Source: Metallyticus violacea (lineage: Eukaryota > Arthropoda > Insecta > Mantodea > Metallyticidae). From it: a stretch of 64,000 bases of DNA. The position numbers and the translations under genes are program-made. A model generated the notes under the pieces. It was not told where the DNA came from. It saw nothing but the letters and a program-made list of their open reading frames with translations, and did no database searches. Shown here in pieces: positions 11,301-26,300 of the stretch (position 1 is its first letter; each line of letters begins with the position of its first letter). The stretch is taken from the NCBI GenBank assembly GCA_030762175.1, contig CM060842.1, forward strand, positions 67,147,001-67,211,000, in the 5' to 3' direction.

Positions 11301-14300
11301 TCGAGCGGATTCTTTTCAATTTCATTTGTAGTCTTTTCTTTTTAACATAGTTTAAACTGTATGTATTCTTTTTCGTCTTAAATGGCTATTTTATTACCTT
11401 TGTCTGCTTTTATGTATATCACTGGTTTTTCTTTTAGTTGTTGTTGTGAAAACCTCTGCTATTTGAATCTATATTTATGTAATATTTATTTCTCATGTAT
11501 CAACATACAAAATTTTTTTAACAAAATAAACACAAATAAAAATAACATTAATTTAAATATAACAAATAGAAACGGTGCCTTCGGCAATTCCAGAATGCAC
11601 TAACTCCAATCAAAATTTATCCGAATTTGATTGGCTCAGCCCCCCAGTACCCGGTTCATCAGCAGCTACTTACTGGATTATCCAGGGAACCTGGCTCCGA
11701 ACCACCTAAAAACAAAACAAAACATTAAATAATTTATATATTGAATACAATATTAAGTTATATTTCCTACATTCTAAACATTTTTTCTTTTTTAATTAAA
11801 CCCATTTGGCCAAATTTCTATCTTTGAGAATTGCTTATTTCTTAGGACCTTATGCACACTAACACCCTGGTTAATGGTGTATAAGGATCCTGTTTAACTA
11901 ATGCTAGATAACTAGTCCCATTCTCTCCCCTACTCATTTCATTCTCCTTTCATTATCTGACAATTCTATACCTTTTCTGAAGCACCTTTCCTAAGTATTT
12001 TACACTAGCAACTATTTTTGTCTTACCTTGCCTTTGTATTTTCGCAGTACCTTTATGTTTTCATCTGATTTTAAATTTAAAATTCTTCTACTTCTCATTT
12101 CTTTTGGTAAGTTTTCCTACTTTTGTTGAATCTATATTAATGATGAATGTTTTCTATTTTTCTGTTCATTTATAGAAGTAGTTCAGACCTCATTTCACAC
12201 AGGTGGGCCTAGTTGATTGTTTAAAATATGTTAAACATATCAACTTAATCTGTTTATCACAAGCTGACCTCTATGGCTTGCAAATAATGAAAGAACCCAA
12301 GATAATATTTGTGAGTGAATGTACTTTTTGGATATCCTGAATTAATATTTTGCAACTGACATAAAATATGTTTGTCAACAAAGTCTGTTTGTCAGTTTCC
12401 CAAAATACTTTTAACTGACAATTTTAGGCCTCTTTTGTAGTCTCTTGTGAATATTTATAAGCTTTCAGTTCTTTTATATGTATTTGATTGTTTTCCCCCT
12501 ATTAATTAGCACTGTGCCACTGCCATCTAATGTAAATGGAAAAACTTCAATAAACCAGGCATTAATACCTTCATCACCAGTTATTTATTTGAGAATTTCT
12601 ACCAATTTTTTTTTTTTTTGAATTATTTATTTATGGACGCTCTTTAACAACTCAGGTCATCAGCGTCCCATTCAACTCAGGGCGTGAAACGGCCGATAAA
12701 TTTTGCTCAGAGGCCTCTCTTTCAGGCTTGAGGTTCTTTTTCATGCCATAAATGTACGACACGGGACCCACGGCTTTACTTCCCTTCCAAAGGAAGCCAT
12801 ACTTAGGATTTTTATGGCCCGAAAAAATCCATCGGTCCTGGCCGGGTTGAGAATTTCTACAAATTCAATAAGTTAAGTAATACAGAAGTTTTTAAAAATG
12901 TTGCTTTTACACTTGGTTTGCAGTACATACATCCAACAGATGCCCACAAGTTGAGCCAAGCTGAACTTGTTGTTATAGATGAAGCAGCAGCCATTCCTTT
13001 ACCTTACGTTAAAAGCATGCTGGGTTCATACTTAGTATTTTTGGCATCAACCATTAATGGGTAAGTATTTAGTTACATAAAATATAGAATTATGGATGCT
13101 CATTGTATAGTACATACTGTAAATGCATATGAAGCAGAAAATGCTAATGCCATCAAGATGTGCTGTTTTATCCTTGAATAAATGAATGGCTTAGGCTTAA
13201 TTACTTAACGTTTGAGTTGATGACTTTAATGTTCATTCTGAAATGATTGTCATTGTTAAATTCTTGAAATTAAACACAGTTTAAACCCTGTTTAGCATTT
13301 TTACAGGAACTTGAAAATGTTTATTTTAAATTGGAATTTCAGCAAAATGCATGCATTTTCCATAAGCCTTTGTCTGTATTAACATAAAAATAGACAAAAA
13401 TATATTACTTGCATGATGATAATACAAATAGATACCTATTCTAGATACTGTATTGCAGCTACAAACTTTTATAAGCCAAAAATGCTGTAATCCAAGATTA
13501 AAATTTCCTAGCATTTACATACATGTCGAAACATTCACAAAATAAATATTTACATATTGACAGCAACACAAGAAGTTGCTTTAGCCATACAGGTATTTAC
13601 ACATCTTTCACTGTGCCTCATTTTTTAAAATAATCAAAGATGGTAATTTGCTTGTTAGCACTATTGCATTTTAAGTTCAAAATGTCCATCTTTAACTTGT
13701 CAACTCTCTCTGAACAGTTTTGCACTTTAATTGATTGAACATTGTTACACTGGCAACAGATTCCTTGAATGTTGGTAATTTTATTTCTTCTTCTCTATAA
13801 TAATCACCATTATCTTCATTAGTGTGCTGAATTGGATCTTTGCCAATATGCTACACACTAAAACAGACCACCAAACACCAACACTAACTGATGCTGAATT
13901 GCAAACAAAGCCAGCAAATGGGGAAATAAAGTGGCATTGGTTTGCATGGTATAACATGGCTTAGGCTTTCTAATTCTGAGACTTTTACTATTTGAAAACA
14001 TTCATATTTGTGATGGCTACACTTGGTATACATCTGACATTTTCTTGCACTAAATGCACTAGTGCAAGTTACACTTAATTGAATATAAAATTACATTGCT
14101 CTTATCCAATATAATTTCTTGTATTAAATGCAGGTTTAAGTTAAATTGAGATCATTCAAAATGGGTGTTATACTGATATCAGTTTATATTTAAACAATAA
14201 TAAAAATTTCTTGTATTAAATGCAAGTTTAAGCTTAATTGCAGTCATGCAAACTGGATTTTATACTGTATATCAGTTTTCATATTTGAACAAAAATGAAA

Positions 14301-17300
14301 AAAATATGTCGTATCCATTTCTCTGATATTGAGTAGAGATTTTAATGCCATTTCATTTTCTAATTTAAAGACCACACAAAAAAGGAAAAATACATGAAAG
14401 AGGTTTCAATGGGCAGTGTCAAATTTACTCTCTAGAGTGGTAAATGTAAAATACAGTTCATGTTATCCACTTTTAAAAAATTTTAGCCATTGATATAACA
14501 GTGTTAATATCTGGCTTTCTTTCTTCAAAACTAATACAGAAGAAAACCAAACATTTGTTATATGTCCCTGTAGACTAGAGACAGAGCAAAAAGTCTTATT
14601 TTTATGACTATTTCAGGTGCAAGTATCTTTGCACAGTTCAATGGAGAAAAAAAAATTATAATATTTTAAATTTGCTTTTAGATATGAAGGTACTGGCCGG
14701 TCACTGTCTTTGAAGTTATTGCAACAGCTTCGCACACAGGCTGCACCCATTGGTGTCACCTCAGAGAAAACTAGCAGTGCTTCTGCTGCAACAGGAAGAG
14801 CTTTGCATGAGGTGAGTGTAGTTGAGAATTCCACTATTGTTTGTGTTGCAAATTGGAAGTTGTTGGGTATTTCCTTCTAACTAGTGTCTGTTTATCTATA
14901 AGCATTTGCTTTTCATAGCTCCCGCTCCCCTTAGGCAGATCAATAAAAGCTTGAACAGAGTGAAAGTTGAAGATATGGCGAAATAGGATTTATTTACCAA
15001 TGGGAAAACAGTTTACCTCACCTAAAGTACTAAAAACTAATAAGGTAGGGAGAGTGATGTTGAAGTGCATAATAAGTCATGGAGGGAAATATGTGCATGG
15101 GTGAGAAATGGGGTTTTATAATTAAGATTAAAGGTAAATTAAGTATTAAATGGAGAGGAATTTCATTAATACATTGGTGTTAAGAATATAAGAAAACCAA
15201 GCAAGGGAGAACGGATTGTGAGGTTAAAACTGAATTTAATTTGGAAAAGGAAGAATAAATAAAGAGAATTTTTAATATGCATGGAGGAGATTTTATTAGA
15301 CTTTAGAAAAAACTATTTAGAGAAGGTAAGAGAAGAGTGATTCAGAATTTTTTTTAAAAAAAAGTCGGAAATTATTATGATAAATTACTAAAATAAGAGG
15401 TATTTTTTTTGTAACGATATTAGATCTACAACCATCCTTGGTCTGATGGTTAGCATTGCTGACTGCTGGTCAAGAGGTCCTGGGTTTGATCTCCAGTATC
15501 TGCTTAGAAATTTTCTATGTTATGGAGGTCTGGAACAGGGTTTACCCAGTCTCATGATGACAGTGGGAGAGGTAGCATCTATGCATCATTGAAATCACCT
15601 GATAGTGATAGATATGAATATCACATACTCCCTGCACTGCTGCTTTCTATCAGTAAAGTCTTAAATTGCAATATGAAGAGAGGTAATGCATCAGTCCAGC
15701 AATAAATCCAGGCCCTTTGTGGGCTGTTGTGCTCAAGGATCATCATCATGATAATTATAATACTATGATACAGCAATAAACAAGAGGTTGTATTTGGTCC
15801 ATATAGTAAGGAACTTTTAGATTTAGTAAGCAGCAATTGACTATGCCATAGAGCTAGATCAAGTTATTTATTTGCGCATTACTTGGTAATATGGTAAGGT
15901 TACAATGTAGGTTTATCTAGGTTACTTAACAGAAAATTTTGCTAGGATGAAAATCGGGGAAAGATCTCTTCTGATATTCTAAAATGGAAAATCTTGCTAA
16001 TTTCATGGTTTAGCCAGAGTGGGCCAGGGTCTTTGGCATTTCCTTAATTGCCTTCAAGATTTGCCAAAGACTCTTGCCTGAGCAGTAATAATGGAAATTT
16101 TATAAAGTGACTTAAATTGTCCGTTGTAATTAATGTGTATTTTGTGAATTCTATCCAATCTCGTCAAATTGGTTGAAGATGGAGAAAATATCTCTTCAAA
16201 ACTAGTCCCACTGTACTTAAATATTAAGTGAAGCATAAGAGTGTGTTAGACAACAGATTAAATGGAATTTACATTTAACAAGCTTCACTCTGTGTTCCAA
16301 CAGAATTTTTTAAAATGTCTCATTTTTTGAAAGTTCTTAAATAAAAATTGTGTATTTTGTTATGTGAATAAACTATGAGGCTGGTTTAATAAGTAACTTG
16401 GTTCAGATACAATAAAGGGCAATACCAACCAACATCTATATATGTATTTGTTTATTTTGAAGTTGTTTACAGTGAAGATATTGTATTAATTAATATCTAT
16501 ATATGTGATCTTAAAGTTTGCTTTCTGTGTATCAATATTTAATGGAAGTCATTCTGATGTTAGTCCATTGTTCGGCACTTATTTAAACACAAGCATTTCA
16601 AGTGACAGTGAAAAATGATAAGATATTGGAATTTGTAGTATGATTTAATTGTTTTTTCTGGAAGGAAAACAGCAAGGGAAATTCATGGGAGGATTTTTCC
16701 TGCATTCAGTGATTCATGGCTCTTTCTATAAAACTGTATAACTTTGGGTATAGGAATTCAAGCGTTGGAAAACAAGTATAATATGCACTACAAGCATACA
16801 AGGAGCTGCAAAATCGGTTGTGAGGCCAGAAATCATGATATTGTTTTCACTGACAGGCGATGAAAGTGTATGCGTCAGCAGATGCCATGGGCTACTAACT
16901 GAGTGGACTAATTTTATTTTGCATTCTGGAGTCGGCAGATGTGGAATTCATTTTGTGCACAGTTTTTTCATGTGTAATTCTCTAAAAATGCAAAATGCAT
17001 TTCATCCACTGGCTTCAGTTTTTTGGAACACAAAAAGAATTCTCTTGATTGAAGAATTCTCTTGATTGAATGCTTGGAGAAGGGTAAAACCATTGCTGGA
17101 GAATACTATGCATCAATTTTGGAGTGACTGACGACAGCTATTGTGGAAAAATATGGAAGAATGGTCAAAAAGGTGTTGTTTAAAATGCCCTGGTACTTTC
17201 AAGCCATGTTGTTAGGAACAAATTGACCAAATTATGATTTGAAATGCTTGTGCATCCCTATCCATTTTCCTGAGTTCACTCCTTCAGGTTACCATTTGTT

Positions 17301-20300
17301 CTTGAAACTCAAAACTTTCCTGGCTGGACACAAATAAGGGTCATATAGGAGCTAAACAAGTATTTTGAGGGCCTGGAAGAAACCCACTTCCATGAGGGAA
17401 TCATGAGCCCGGAGAAATGTTGCACCAAGTGCATTGAACTTTGAGGGGACTGTGCTGAAAAATAAAGTAGATTCCAACACAGATCTTGTTCTCTTTAATA
17501 TGAAAACACTCTCGTACTTTTATACCATTGCTTTTCTGCTTTAGTTTAGAGAACTGAAACAAATGATTTGTTATTAATTGAAGTAATTACCTAAAAAGAA
17601 CTTTTTTAAATTATAAATTAGGTGGCCTTTAGCATGATGAAACTATATTAATTAAAAAAAATTAATACTAAAATATATTAAAATATGCTATAAAATACTT
17701 TGTATTCATTACTGCTATTATTGCTGTGAATTTATAGTGATAAACAAATGAATGCTCTTTAGGTAGTGCTAAATGAATCAATCCGTTATAAATCTGGTGA
17801 TGCGGTAGAAAAATGGTTGACAGATTTGCTGTGTCTGGATGCAACGTCAGTGCAACCAATTCTGTCTGGCTGTCCTGTACCTGACTGCTGTGATCTGTAT
17901 TATATTAACAGGTAAATAGCTTTGAAAACTATGTTATTACTATGTAAGAAATTGAAATAAAATTAAGTATTATAAATAGCCAAATTATAAGCCAATTTCA
18001 CAGCTTAAAATAGAAGAAACAGACAATGTGAACATCACATTTAAGGTGAGCCAAACACAAAAGAGAATGAGAACTAATTTGTCCTTTTTATTTTTCTAAC
18101 ACTCAAATTGCATGTCCAGCTTTGCCATATTTGAGTTCGCTGTAAGCTGAATTAGATATGTAAGATATTTGTAAAATATTTTGTCTGCCTGTAAATACCT
18201 CTAAATAATTCATGGAAAGTACTGTATCTCTACAGAAAATTGTACTTAAGGGTATATTTGTTTTAATTGGGCATTTCTTAAAATATTTCTAAAACACTTT
18301 AAGCACAGAATGTGCAAAGTTAATTTTAAGATTACACATATTACTTTTTGCAACAGCACTTGAGATAATAAACTGTTCACCTCCCACTCAGCAGCTCAGG
18401 TTCGATCCCAGCAGCCTAAGTGTAGTATATGGTAGACAAAGCAACATCTGGACAGGTTTTCTCTGAGCTTATCTGTTTCTGCTGCCTTTGATTTCACCAT
18501 TGTTTCGTTACCCTCATCCGATCTTCAGCTTCATCACCACCTTACATAATGTTGTCTACCAGTACCTGATGCATGACTTTAAATGGACTGCTCTTCTGCT
18601 GTATCAATGTGGTGCTCCAATCAGCAAGCTATATGCTCAGCTATAAGTCAGAACTCATAGGTATATGGGATGTGCAGAAATGTTATTATCAGTTGTAAAA
18701 CAGCTTTTGCAAGTAATATGACAGGTGCAAGAACTTACTCTGATGAATGTATGTATATTTTTTTTTAAAGGGACTCCTTATTTTGCTACCATAAAGCTTC
18801 AGAAGCATTTCTTCAGCGACTAGTTGCTCTTTATGTGGCATCACATTATAAGGTCAGTAATGTTATTTTCATGTCAAAATAAAGTGAATGAAACAATATT
18901 ATGCTTATTTTTTTCCCATGTAGGATATTGAACATTTAGTTATGAAACTTTAGTGCTTAAGCTCATTGCAAGAAGGTATGCTCTAAGATTATGAATTTTT
19001 TCAAACGCCATTGTTTCAGTTGCAATTTTAATTAAATTTAGAATCGCACAGTGAAGCACACAATAAATCTCTTTCAAATCAAACTGACAAAATATTCTTC
19101 CTAGTTTTACTTACTCTATATTTTATAAGTGCATGTTTCATGGACTTTTGTTCGCATCCTCAGCTATTATACAATTGTTGTTTCGTTAATTGGAGCTTAC
19201 TTGTTGACTGAGTGCACTGTGGTGATCTTCTGATGAATTTGAATATTAACTTGCTGCTTCCAGTATGTAAAACCCATTAAATGCCATATGTAATTTTTTT
19301 CTTTAATCCTTTCCCAAAAGTTTAATTATTTCAGCTTTTGGAGAGTCTCTAATAACTTGACATTTTTCTCTCTCTCTCAAGATTTTCATTCAAAAAAAGC
19401 ACTGCCACAGCTGATATTTTTTTATTTGCTTATATTTAATATTTTTCCAGTGTTCCTTGAACTTGATGCCAATATTTATGTAAATTGTATCAATCCTGAC
19501 AATTGATATGGTAAATCCTGCATTTTTTCTCCTTAGGCAGGAAATCTGTTTTGTTTAATTTTAAGAGATTTTTAACACGGTACCAGTTTTGGGGAGCTAA
19601 GATGACATTACAATCTATATGAGTTGTACAATACAGAGTTTTAAACAATTGAAATAATAATTATTTCAAAGATTATTATATCACCTTAACACCCCAAAAC
19701 TGGTACAGTGTTAAAATTGTATTAAAAATAAACATAGCATGTTCCCTACTTATAAAAAAATCATCCCAAGATTTACCAGATTAATTGTCAGGTTATAAAA
19801 ATTTACTTTGTAGGAAAATAAAAAGAAATATAGGTATCAGGTTCAAAGAATATCAGAGAAACGTAAATGTAAACAAATAGAAAAATTAACAGTGGCAGCA
19901 TATTTTTAGAATATAAACCTTGATTGAGATAGAGAAAAAAGTCAAGTTATTAAATACAAGCCAAAAAAAATTCAATATGTGGGAAAGGATTAACATAAAA
20001 AAATATGAGCAATGTTTTTAATGAATTTTGAAACTGGGAAGCAGAAAGCTCAATGTTCATGTTTATTAGATGGTCACCAGAAACAACTCAAACATGATCC
20101 AACAGTTGTATACTACAAAGCACATCCTGAAAAAACCTTGAGTAAGTTAAGCTAAGAATATTGTTTTTTCAAATAGTTTGACTAATGAAAATTATCTATT
20201 GTTATAGTTTATTTTTATTCAGTAATAAAGTAAGCACAAATCAAAGTAGCAATGCATTCATATTTTTAATGTTAATTAATTTTATTGTTTCTAATTTGAA

Positions 20301-23300
20301 TTTATTTCCAAAAAACACAAGAACCTTGTTGAATTAAAAGTAAAACTTCTAAAATCATGTCAATACATTAAACTCTGTTGACATTTCACATTAAAACTTT
20401 TTTTATTAAAAAGTAAGTTGGGACTAGTTTCGTGAGTCACTTGCTCACATTGTCAACCAATTGATGGCTAAGGGATCACTTCAAGTAGGATGTATACATG
20501 GCTTTGTGCGCTCTGGTGGTCTGTTGATGAACCTGTACAATATATGTTGTCTGCTTCTGGTATATCAAAATTCATAAGTCTATGTTCATATTATTTTATA
20601 TAAATATTTTGTCATGTACCAAGTTGCTTTGGGTGCTGAACTGCTCTTGGCATTATTATATCTTTTTCTATTTCATGATTTTCATTCCAGAAATGTGCTG
20701 CTACTGCCGATTTTTTTATTTGCTTGTATCTGATGTTTCTCCAGTGCTCTTTCAATCTAATACCCAAGCTTCTTTTGGTCTTGCTCATATATACTTTATC
20801 ACACTCCTTACAGTTGATCGTATATATGCCTGAACTGTCTTCTTTTGATGTGGGTTCAATTTTGTTTAGATTCAGTAATTTGCCTACACTGTATCTATTT
20901 AGGGGTGCCAAAGTGATGTATTGTTTGCATTGTTTACACGGAAAAAAACAAATTTAAAAATTTTTGCATCTGTTAAGTGGATTTATTTTTACTCCAATAA
21001 ATTCATCACTGTTTAATAAGTCTAGCATTCTTTGCTTGTTGTCTTCTTTATCTAGAACTACTATTTGGTTTCTTTTATCTCCCTTTGTATAGACTACTTC
21101 ATTTTTATTCAGAGATTTAATGATCTTGAGATGTGACTTGGAACATTGCTTGTGCATTTTAATTTCTTGTAATATCTTGGACAAACTTTTTCTGATAAAA
21201 TTCAATAGTTGACGCAATATCGGCTATGTGTTCTCTGATATTAGATGAAAAATTAACACGTGTATTGATACTGTTGTTTAATAATTCTATTTCCTTCATG
21301 TTAAGTTTTTCTTTAGACAGATTAATTATTTCAAGGTTAGGTTTCGTAAAATTGTTGGTTTTATTTATTGGTTTTTTGTGTAAATTTTTAAATTTGTTTT
21401 TTTCCATGTAAACAATACAAACAATACATCACTTTGGCACCCCTAAATAGATACAGTGTAGGCAAATTACTGAATCTAAACAAAATTGAACCCAGATCAA
21501 AAGAAGATAGTTCAGGCATATATATAGGATCAACTGTAAGGAGTGTGATAAAGTATATATAGGCTAGACCAAAAGAAGCTTGGGTATTAGATTGAAAGAG
21601 CACTGGAGAAACATCAGATACAAGCACATAAAAAAATCGGCAGTAGCAACACATTTCTGGAATGAAAATCATGAAATAGAAAAAGATATAATAATGCCAA
21701 GAGCAGTTCAGCACCCAAAGGAACTTGGTACATGGCAAAATATTTATATAAAAAATATGAACATTGAGTTATGAATTTTGATATACCAGAAGCAGATAAC
21801 ATATATTGTACAGGTTCATCAACACACCACCAGAGCGCACACAGCCAAGTATACATCCTACTTGAAAAGATCTGTTAGTCATCAATTGGTTGACAATGTG
21901 AGCAAGTGACTCAAGAAACTAGTCCCAACTTACTTTTTAATAAAAAAAGTTTTAATGTGAAATGTCAAGAGAGTTAATATATTGACATGATTTTAGAAGT
22001 TTTACTTTTAATTCAACAAGATTATGAAAATATTGTACTTACAAAACTGTTGACAATAGAGTGGCAATATAACCTAAGTTTAGGTTAAGATTATGATTGT
22101 TTCACTGTGTGGATTCCTACATTCATTTTTAATTGAAACACGATGTTACAATAAAATGACAAATTTCCATTTTTTTTACATCCAATACATTTATTAATTT
22201 TGCTAAGTTGCTTGTTAATATTCTGGTCCCAATGCACACAACAAATTGATTGTTAACATTGCTACATTACCTTTAGAGATGTTTGTGGAGTACTTAATAT
22301 AAATATTTGCCCCATCCAAATTTTCAGAACAGCCCCAATGATCTGCAGATGATGTCAGATGCACCAGCTCATCATCTTTTTTGTTTGCTTGGTCCAGTTA
22401 ACCCCAATCTGAAGAGTTTGCCTGAAATTCTGGTGGTAATACAGGTAAGGCTATAAGTGACAAATTGGGTTTCTACATCTGCATAGATGCTACACACATT
22501 TTTAATGAAAATGCTATATCTTGCTATTAGTGAAGCACTTTAACAAAAAACAACTTTCATAGTGATGAGAAAGTTTGAAGTAAGGTACATGTTTTTAAAT
22601 GGATCTGTTAAATTTTAGTTTATTCAATGACTTTCATCAGGCAAATAAGATTGAACAATTACACTCAGGAACAAAAAAAAACCAAACACTTTTATATTCT
22701 TAAATCTTATATTTTGTTCTAAATAATTTTAAATTGAAAGAATACTCATTTAAACAACATATGGTTTTATTAAGCACCTTAAATTACAATAGAAACAAAA
22801 ACTTACTCTGATTAGAAAAGTTATGAAGGGCGTAAAACAATGAAAAGTTGTGTTTTAACTGTGAGTACATTTTTAGGTGTTTGAAACATTAAAAAGGTAT
22901 TTTAGTAATGAGCCTCACCCATCTCTGGCTTGAATAACTGTTTTCATACGTCTTGGTATGCTTTTGATTAGGTAGGCAATGACTTCTTGAAGAATATGCT
23001 CCCTTTTTTCAAGAAGTGCTCGCCTCAACTCCTGTGAAGTTTCTGGCAACGGCAGTCTTGTGTTAACATGAAGTTCCAGTGTGTCACACATGTGTTCAAG
23101 TAGATTCGTGATGGGACTCCTTGTGACTATGCTAAAACACGAATTCCCACTGCTTGGAAATAATCTCTGATCACATGGGCAATATTCAAGCATGCATTGT
23201 CGTGCATTAAAAAAAAGTGATCACCTGTAAATGGGTCAAATGGTACAACATGATTAGCCAAGCATTCATTTATGTACCTATTAGCTGTTAGACCTCCATT

Positions 23301-26300
23301 TTCTACTAAAATTAACTCCTGCCCAAACCATTATTCCACCACCTTCAAATGATAACGTTTTGAAAATGCACATTGTGTGAATCTTTCTCCCCTCCTTCTC
23401 CAAACTCTTTCATGTCCATAAGGTGAGCACAGATTGAAACAGAATACAAGCTGTAGTGTTCATTTCTCCTACCCCTATGATCATTTGCAAAATGCATTCA
23501 TCCAACTCAGTGCATTCTGAGCAAATTGGGACCATTTGCAGGTATATTTGATATCAGTTTGCTTGCTTTCAAACTTCTTCTATCCTTTTTGGACGAAAAT
23601 TGGGCACCCATGCATATTAATAAATTGCTGGGCCACAGTCATAGCTGGCAAGTTGTGCTCCCTAAAAACTCCACCATGTACCCGTCTTCATTTTGATATG
23701 TAGCTCTCGGACAACCCAAATTTGGTTTTCTGGTATATTCTACGGTCTCTCTAAACCATTTTAAGGCATTGTGGCTGTGCTTCTAGCCATATCCATTACA
23801 TTTGCAACGTAATGTACACTGCATTCATCATTGTTTAGGGCAACAGTTCTAGCCACATCTTCAGGTTGCATTTTTTAAGATAAAATGTTATAACCCTACT
23901 TACATTTACATGTAAAAATAAAGAAATAATGATAATGAAGCTAAATTAGTTGCGACAGTTTTGCTGTATCTGAGATTTTATACACATAATTGGCATATTC
24001 GACTACAATGGCTTGTTTATAAAACAAAAAACATTCAACATGGCCTGCACATCTCCATGACAACTATTGCTTACCATAATACTTTATGACAACCAAATAT
24101 ATTGCAACATACAAGCAAATATAAAACTGTCTGGGTTTTTGTGTGTGTTCCTGAGTGTAGTTTACTGCCTTTCAAATTGTTATGCATATTTCAAAATTTT
24201 CTCCCCTGTTTAGGTTTGTTTAGAAGGCCAGGTTTCTAAGAGAACAGTGATGGATGGCCTTTCAAGAGGAAAGCGAGCTTCAGGAGATTTGATACCATGG
24301 ACTGTAGCCCAGCAGTATCAAGATCAGGAATTTCCAATGTTGTCTGGGGCAAGGATTGTAAGAATAGCAACACATCCAGATTACCATGGTGTGAGTAGGA
24401 AGAGCATATATTGGATTTTATGATAAGCTTATCATCTTTAAGTGCATTGAGCTAATCCTGTATGAATACTAACAGAGAGCAACTGAGAATCTCTGAAAGG
24501 ATCTTACTATTGAACTAGTTGAAATGGAAATGAAGTTTGAAATAAATAAAGTATAAATAACAAAAACAAATGGTATGATTGTTCCAATTACCTTGTAATC
24601 CTCTTGAGTATACTGTATGTATTTTGAGAGTATGTAGTATAATTAAACATTCCTTTATTACTGAACTTTTGCAGGGGAGGGAAGGGGATGGAACTGAAGC
24701 TCTTGGCTATTAAAAGATCAATGTTATTGATCTCATAACAGAGCTTGAAGTCCAAATCAAAGGATTACATGTTATTAATTTTATGAGATTAGTATGCAAT
24801 TATTTTAAGTTCCTGTGGTATCATTAATATTAAGTATTCTGAAGTTCCTGACTGGGAGTTTTATTTTTCCCCAAAAAGTATGCCATTGCTTTGGTAAAAA
24901 AGTTGAAGATCTTGGGGAAGGTAAGACAATATTTTGTTTTCCAGATTTTTCAGCATCAGTATTCCCAACCTTCTCTATAATTCTGTTGTTTTTGTATGAA
25001 AATGCTGGTTTAAAATCAATTTTTTTATGTTTTCAGATGGGCTATGGAAGTAGAGCATTGGAACTGCTGAAGCAGTACTATGAATTTAAGATTCCAAGTA
25101 TGGATGAAAATGAGTTGCCTAAAGATCATATTGAAAGTATTTCAGAAGATCATGTGGGACTGCTGGAAGAAAGAATAGGTATATCTCTTTTCTGAGCTAG
25201 TATAAACAAATTAGATCTGTTGCATTGTTTAAAAGCATTTGTACTATATTGTGATTTTATATTTTCGTGACAGAGCCAAAAAAATCTTTACCGCCATTGC
25301 TGCTGAAGTTGAGTGAGAGGCCTCCTGAACATCTAGATTATCTCGGAGTTTCATTTGGACTGACAGCATCTCTTCTTAAGTTCTGGAAGCGAGGTGAATT
25401 TGTTCCTGTGTATCTAAGGTATTTCATTGATTCTATTATTTTATTATAAATAGTTATCTCTGACCTATTTAGCATGCAATTTTTTTTCAGGGCTGAAAGC
25501 TCATACTGTTTATGATTTATAAATCAACTATTGGTGTCCACTTTTTGTTTTGTGAAGATGCAACTTTTAGAAGCATAAATGTGAATAATTATTGGACCTT
25601 TCAGTTAGCAACTAAGCTTTTGTCCTCTGGCTGACAGTAATGACTAATCCAATGCCCTAGAATGCATTTTATGAATAAAAAATTATGCATGGGGTTGAAA
25701 TATGGCATATAGAGAAAAGGTGGGAGTATATTGGCCATATTCACAGAGCATTTTGTAAAACGGAATTGAGATTACTGAGGACAACTCCAAATGGAGTGGC
25801 ATTGGTGGAATTGGGAAGAGTTTGCAGGAAAGGCATAGTAATTAAAAGTATTTTGAAATATTGGTATAAGATAGCATCAAGAAGAAAAGAGACATAGTCA
25901 AATACTGTTTACAGATACAAAAAAAGGTTAAAGGGAAAAGAAGTTGGTTAGCTCAACTAAAGAGAATAATCCAAGAGGTTGAAATAGGTGAAGTGGAGGA
26001 ACAACAGTTAATGAATAAATAAGGGCTATGAAATAAAGTGAAGTAAAGGATAAATGATATTGGAAAGCAAGAAATATGGAGTAGTTTACAAGACAAGAAT
26101 ACTTTGAAATATTACAGGAAATTTAAGAAAGAATGGGAGCAGGAAAAATATGCATATATTTGTAATAAAAGGGGAAGGAAGGAATTTGCTTGGATAGAGC
26201 AGGTAAAGTGAATTAAAAGTAAAAAAGGAAGAGTATCCACCATGTGGAGAAATAGAGAAGAATTTTCATTCTATATTGAATGTTCACAAATTAAAGAAGG

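Larger units (their letters stand above)
9487..11500 (-). mobile_element. Penelope-like element, family A, RT plus GIY-YIG remnant
   Basis: On the - strand, from right to left: the N-terminal motif ADKGNKIAI (about 11450), RT motif LPKIHKNDNSMKPIINNI (11105-11287 frame), the conserved post-RT block NPIPYKYAVFHSLAHRLMNI (10125-10328), then the C-terminal segment SAVAAHFWTKNHEIKMEI (9569-9838). The 3' end at about 9545-9575 shows CUGAAGAUGG..CCCGAAAUGC. The frame is broken several times, and a 184-bp second PLE end is nested at 10670-10853. The best match is the + strand copy at 28925-30500 in a later NAT10 intron. Confidence 0.85.
20331..22130. mobile_element. PLE family X, large head-to-head pair with RT deleted
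   Basis: Arms of about 610 bp (20331-20945 and 21408-22020) are near-identical reverse complements. Between them lies the PLE N-terminal region on the - strand (IVVLDKEDNKQRMLDLL, 21217-20954). The left arm (-) reads GIY-YIG protein: SSGIYTINCKECDKVYMSK, then RSLGIRLKEHWRNIRYK, then SAVAAHFWNENHEIEKDII. The RT core between N-terminus and endonuclease is missing. The tail is CACTGTGTGGATTCC near 22095. A 59-bp PLE mini-insertion splits the tail. Confidence 0.85.

Noticed and set aside
21614..21856. Several PLE-like open reading frames on both strands of the inverted arms.
   Set aside because: They are antisense shadows of the GIY-YIG frames in the opposite arm.
24815..25036. Upstream extension of the acetyl-CoA-binding exon as coding.
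   Set aside because: There is a good acceptor (TTTTCAG) at 25036 and the added residues are unlike any NAT10.
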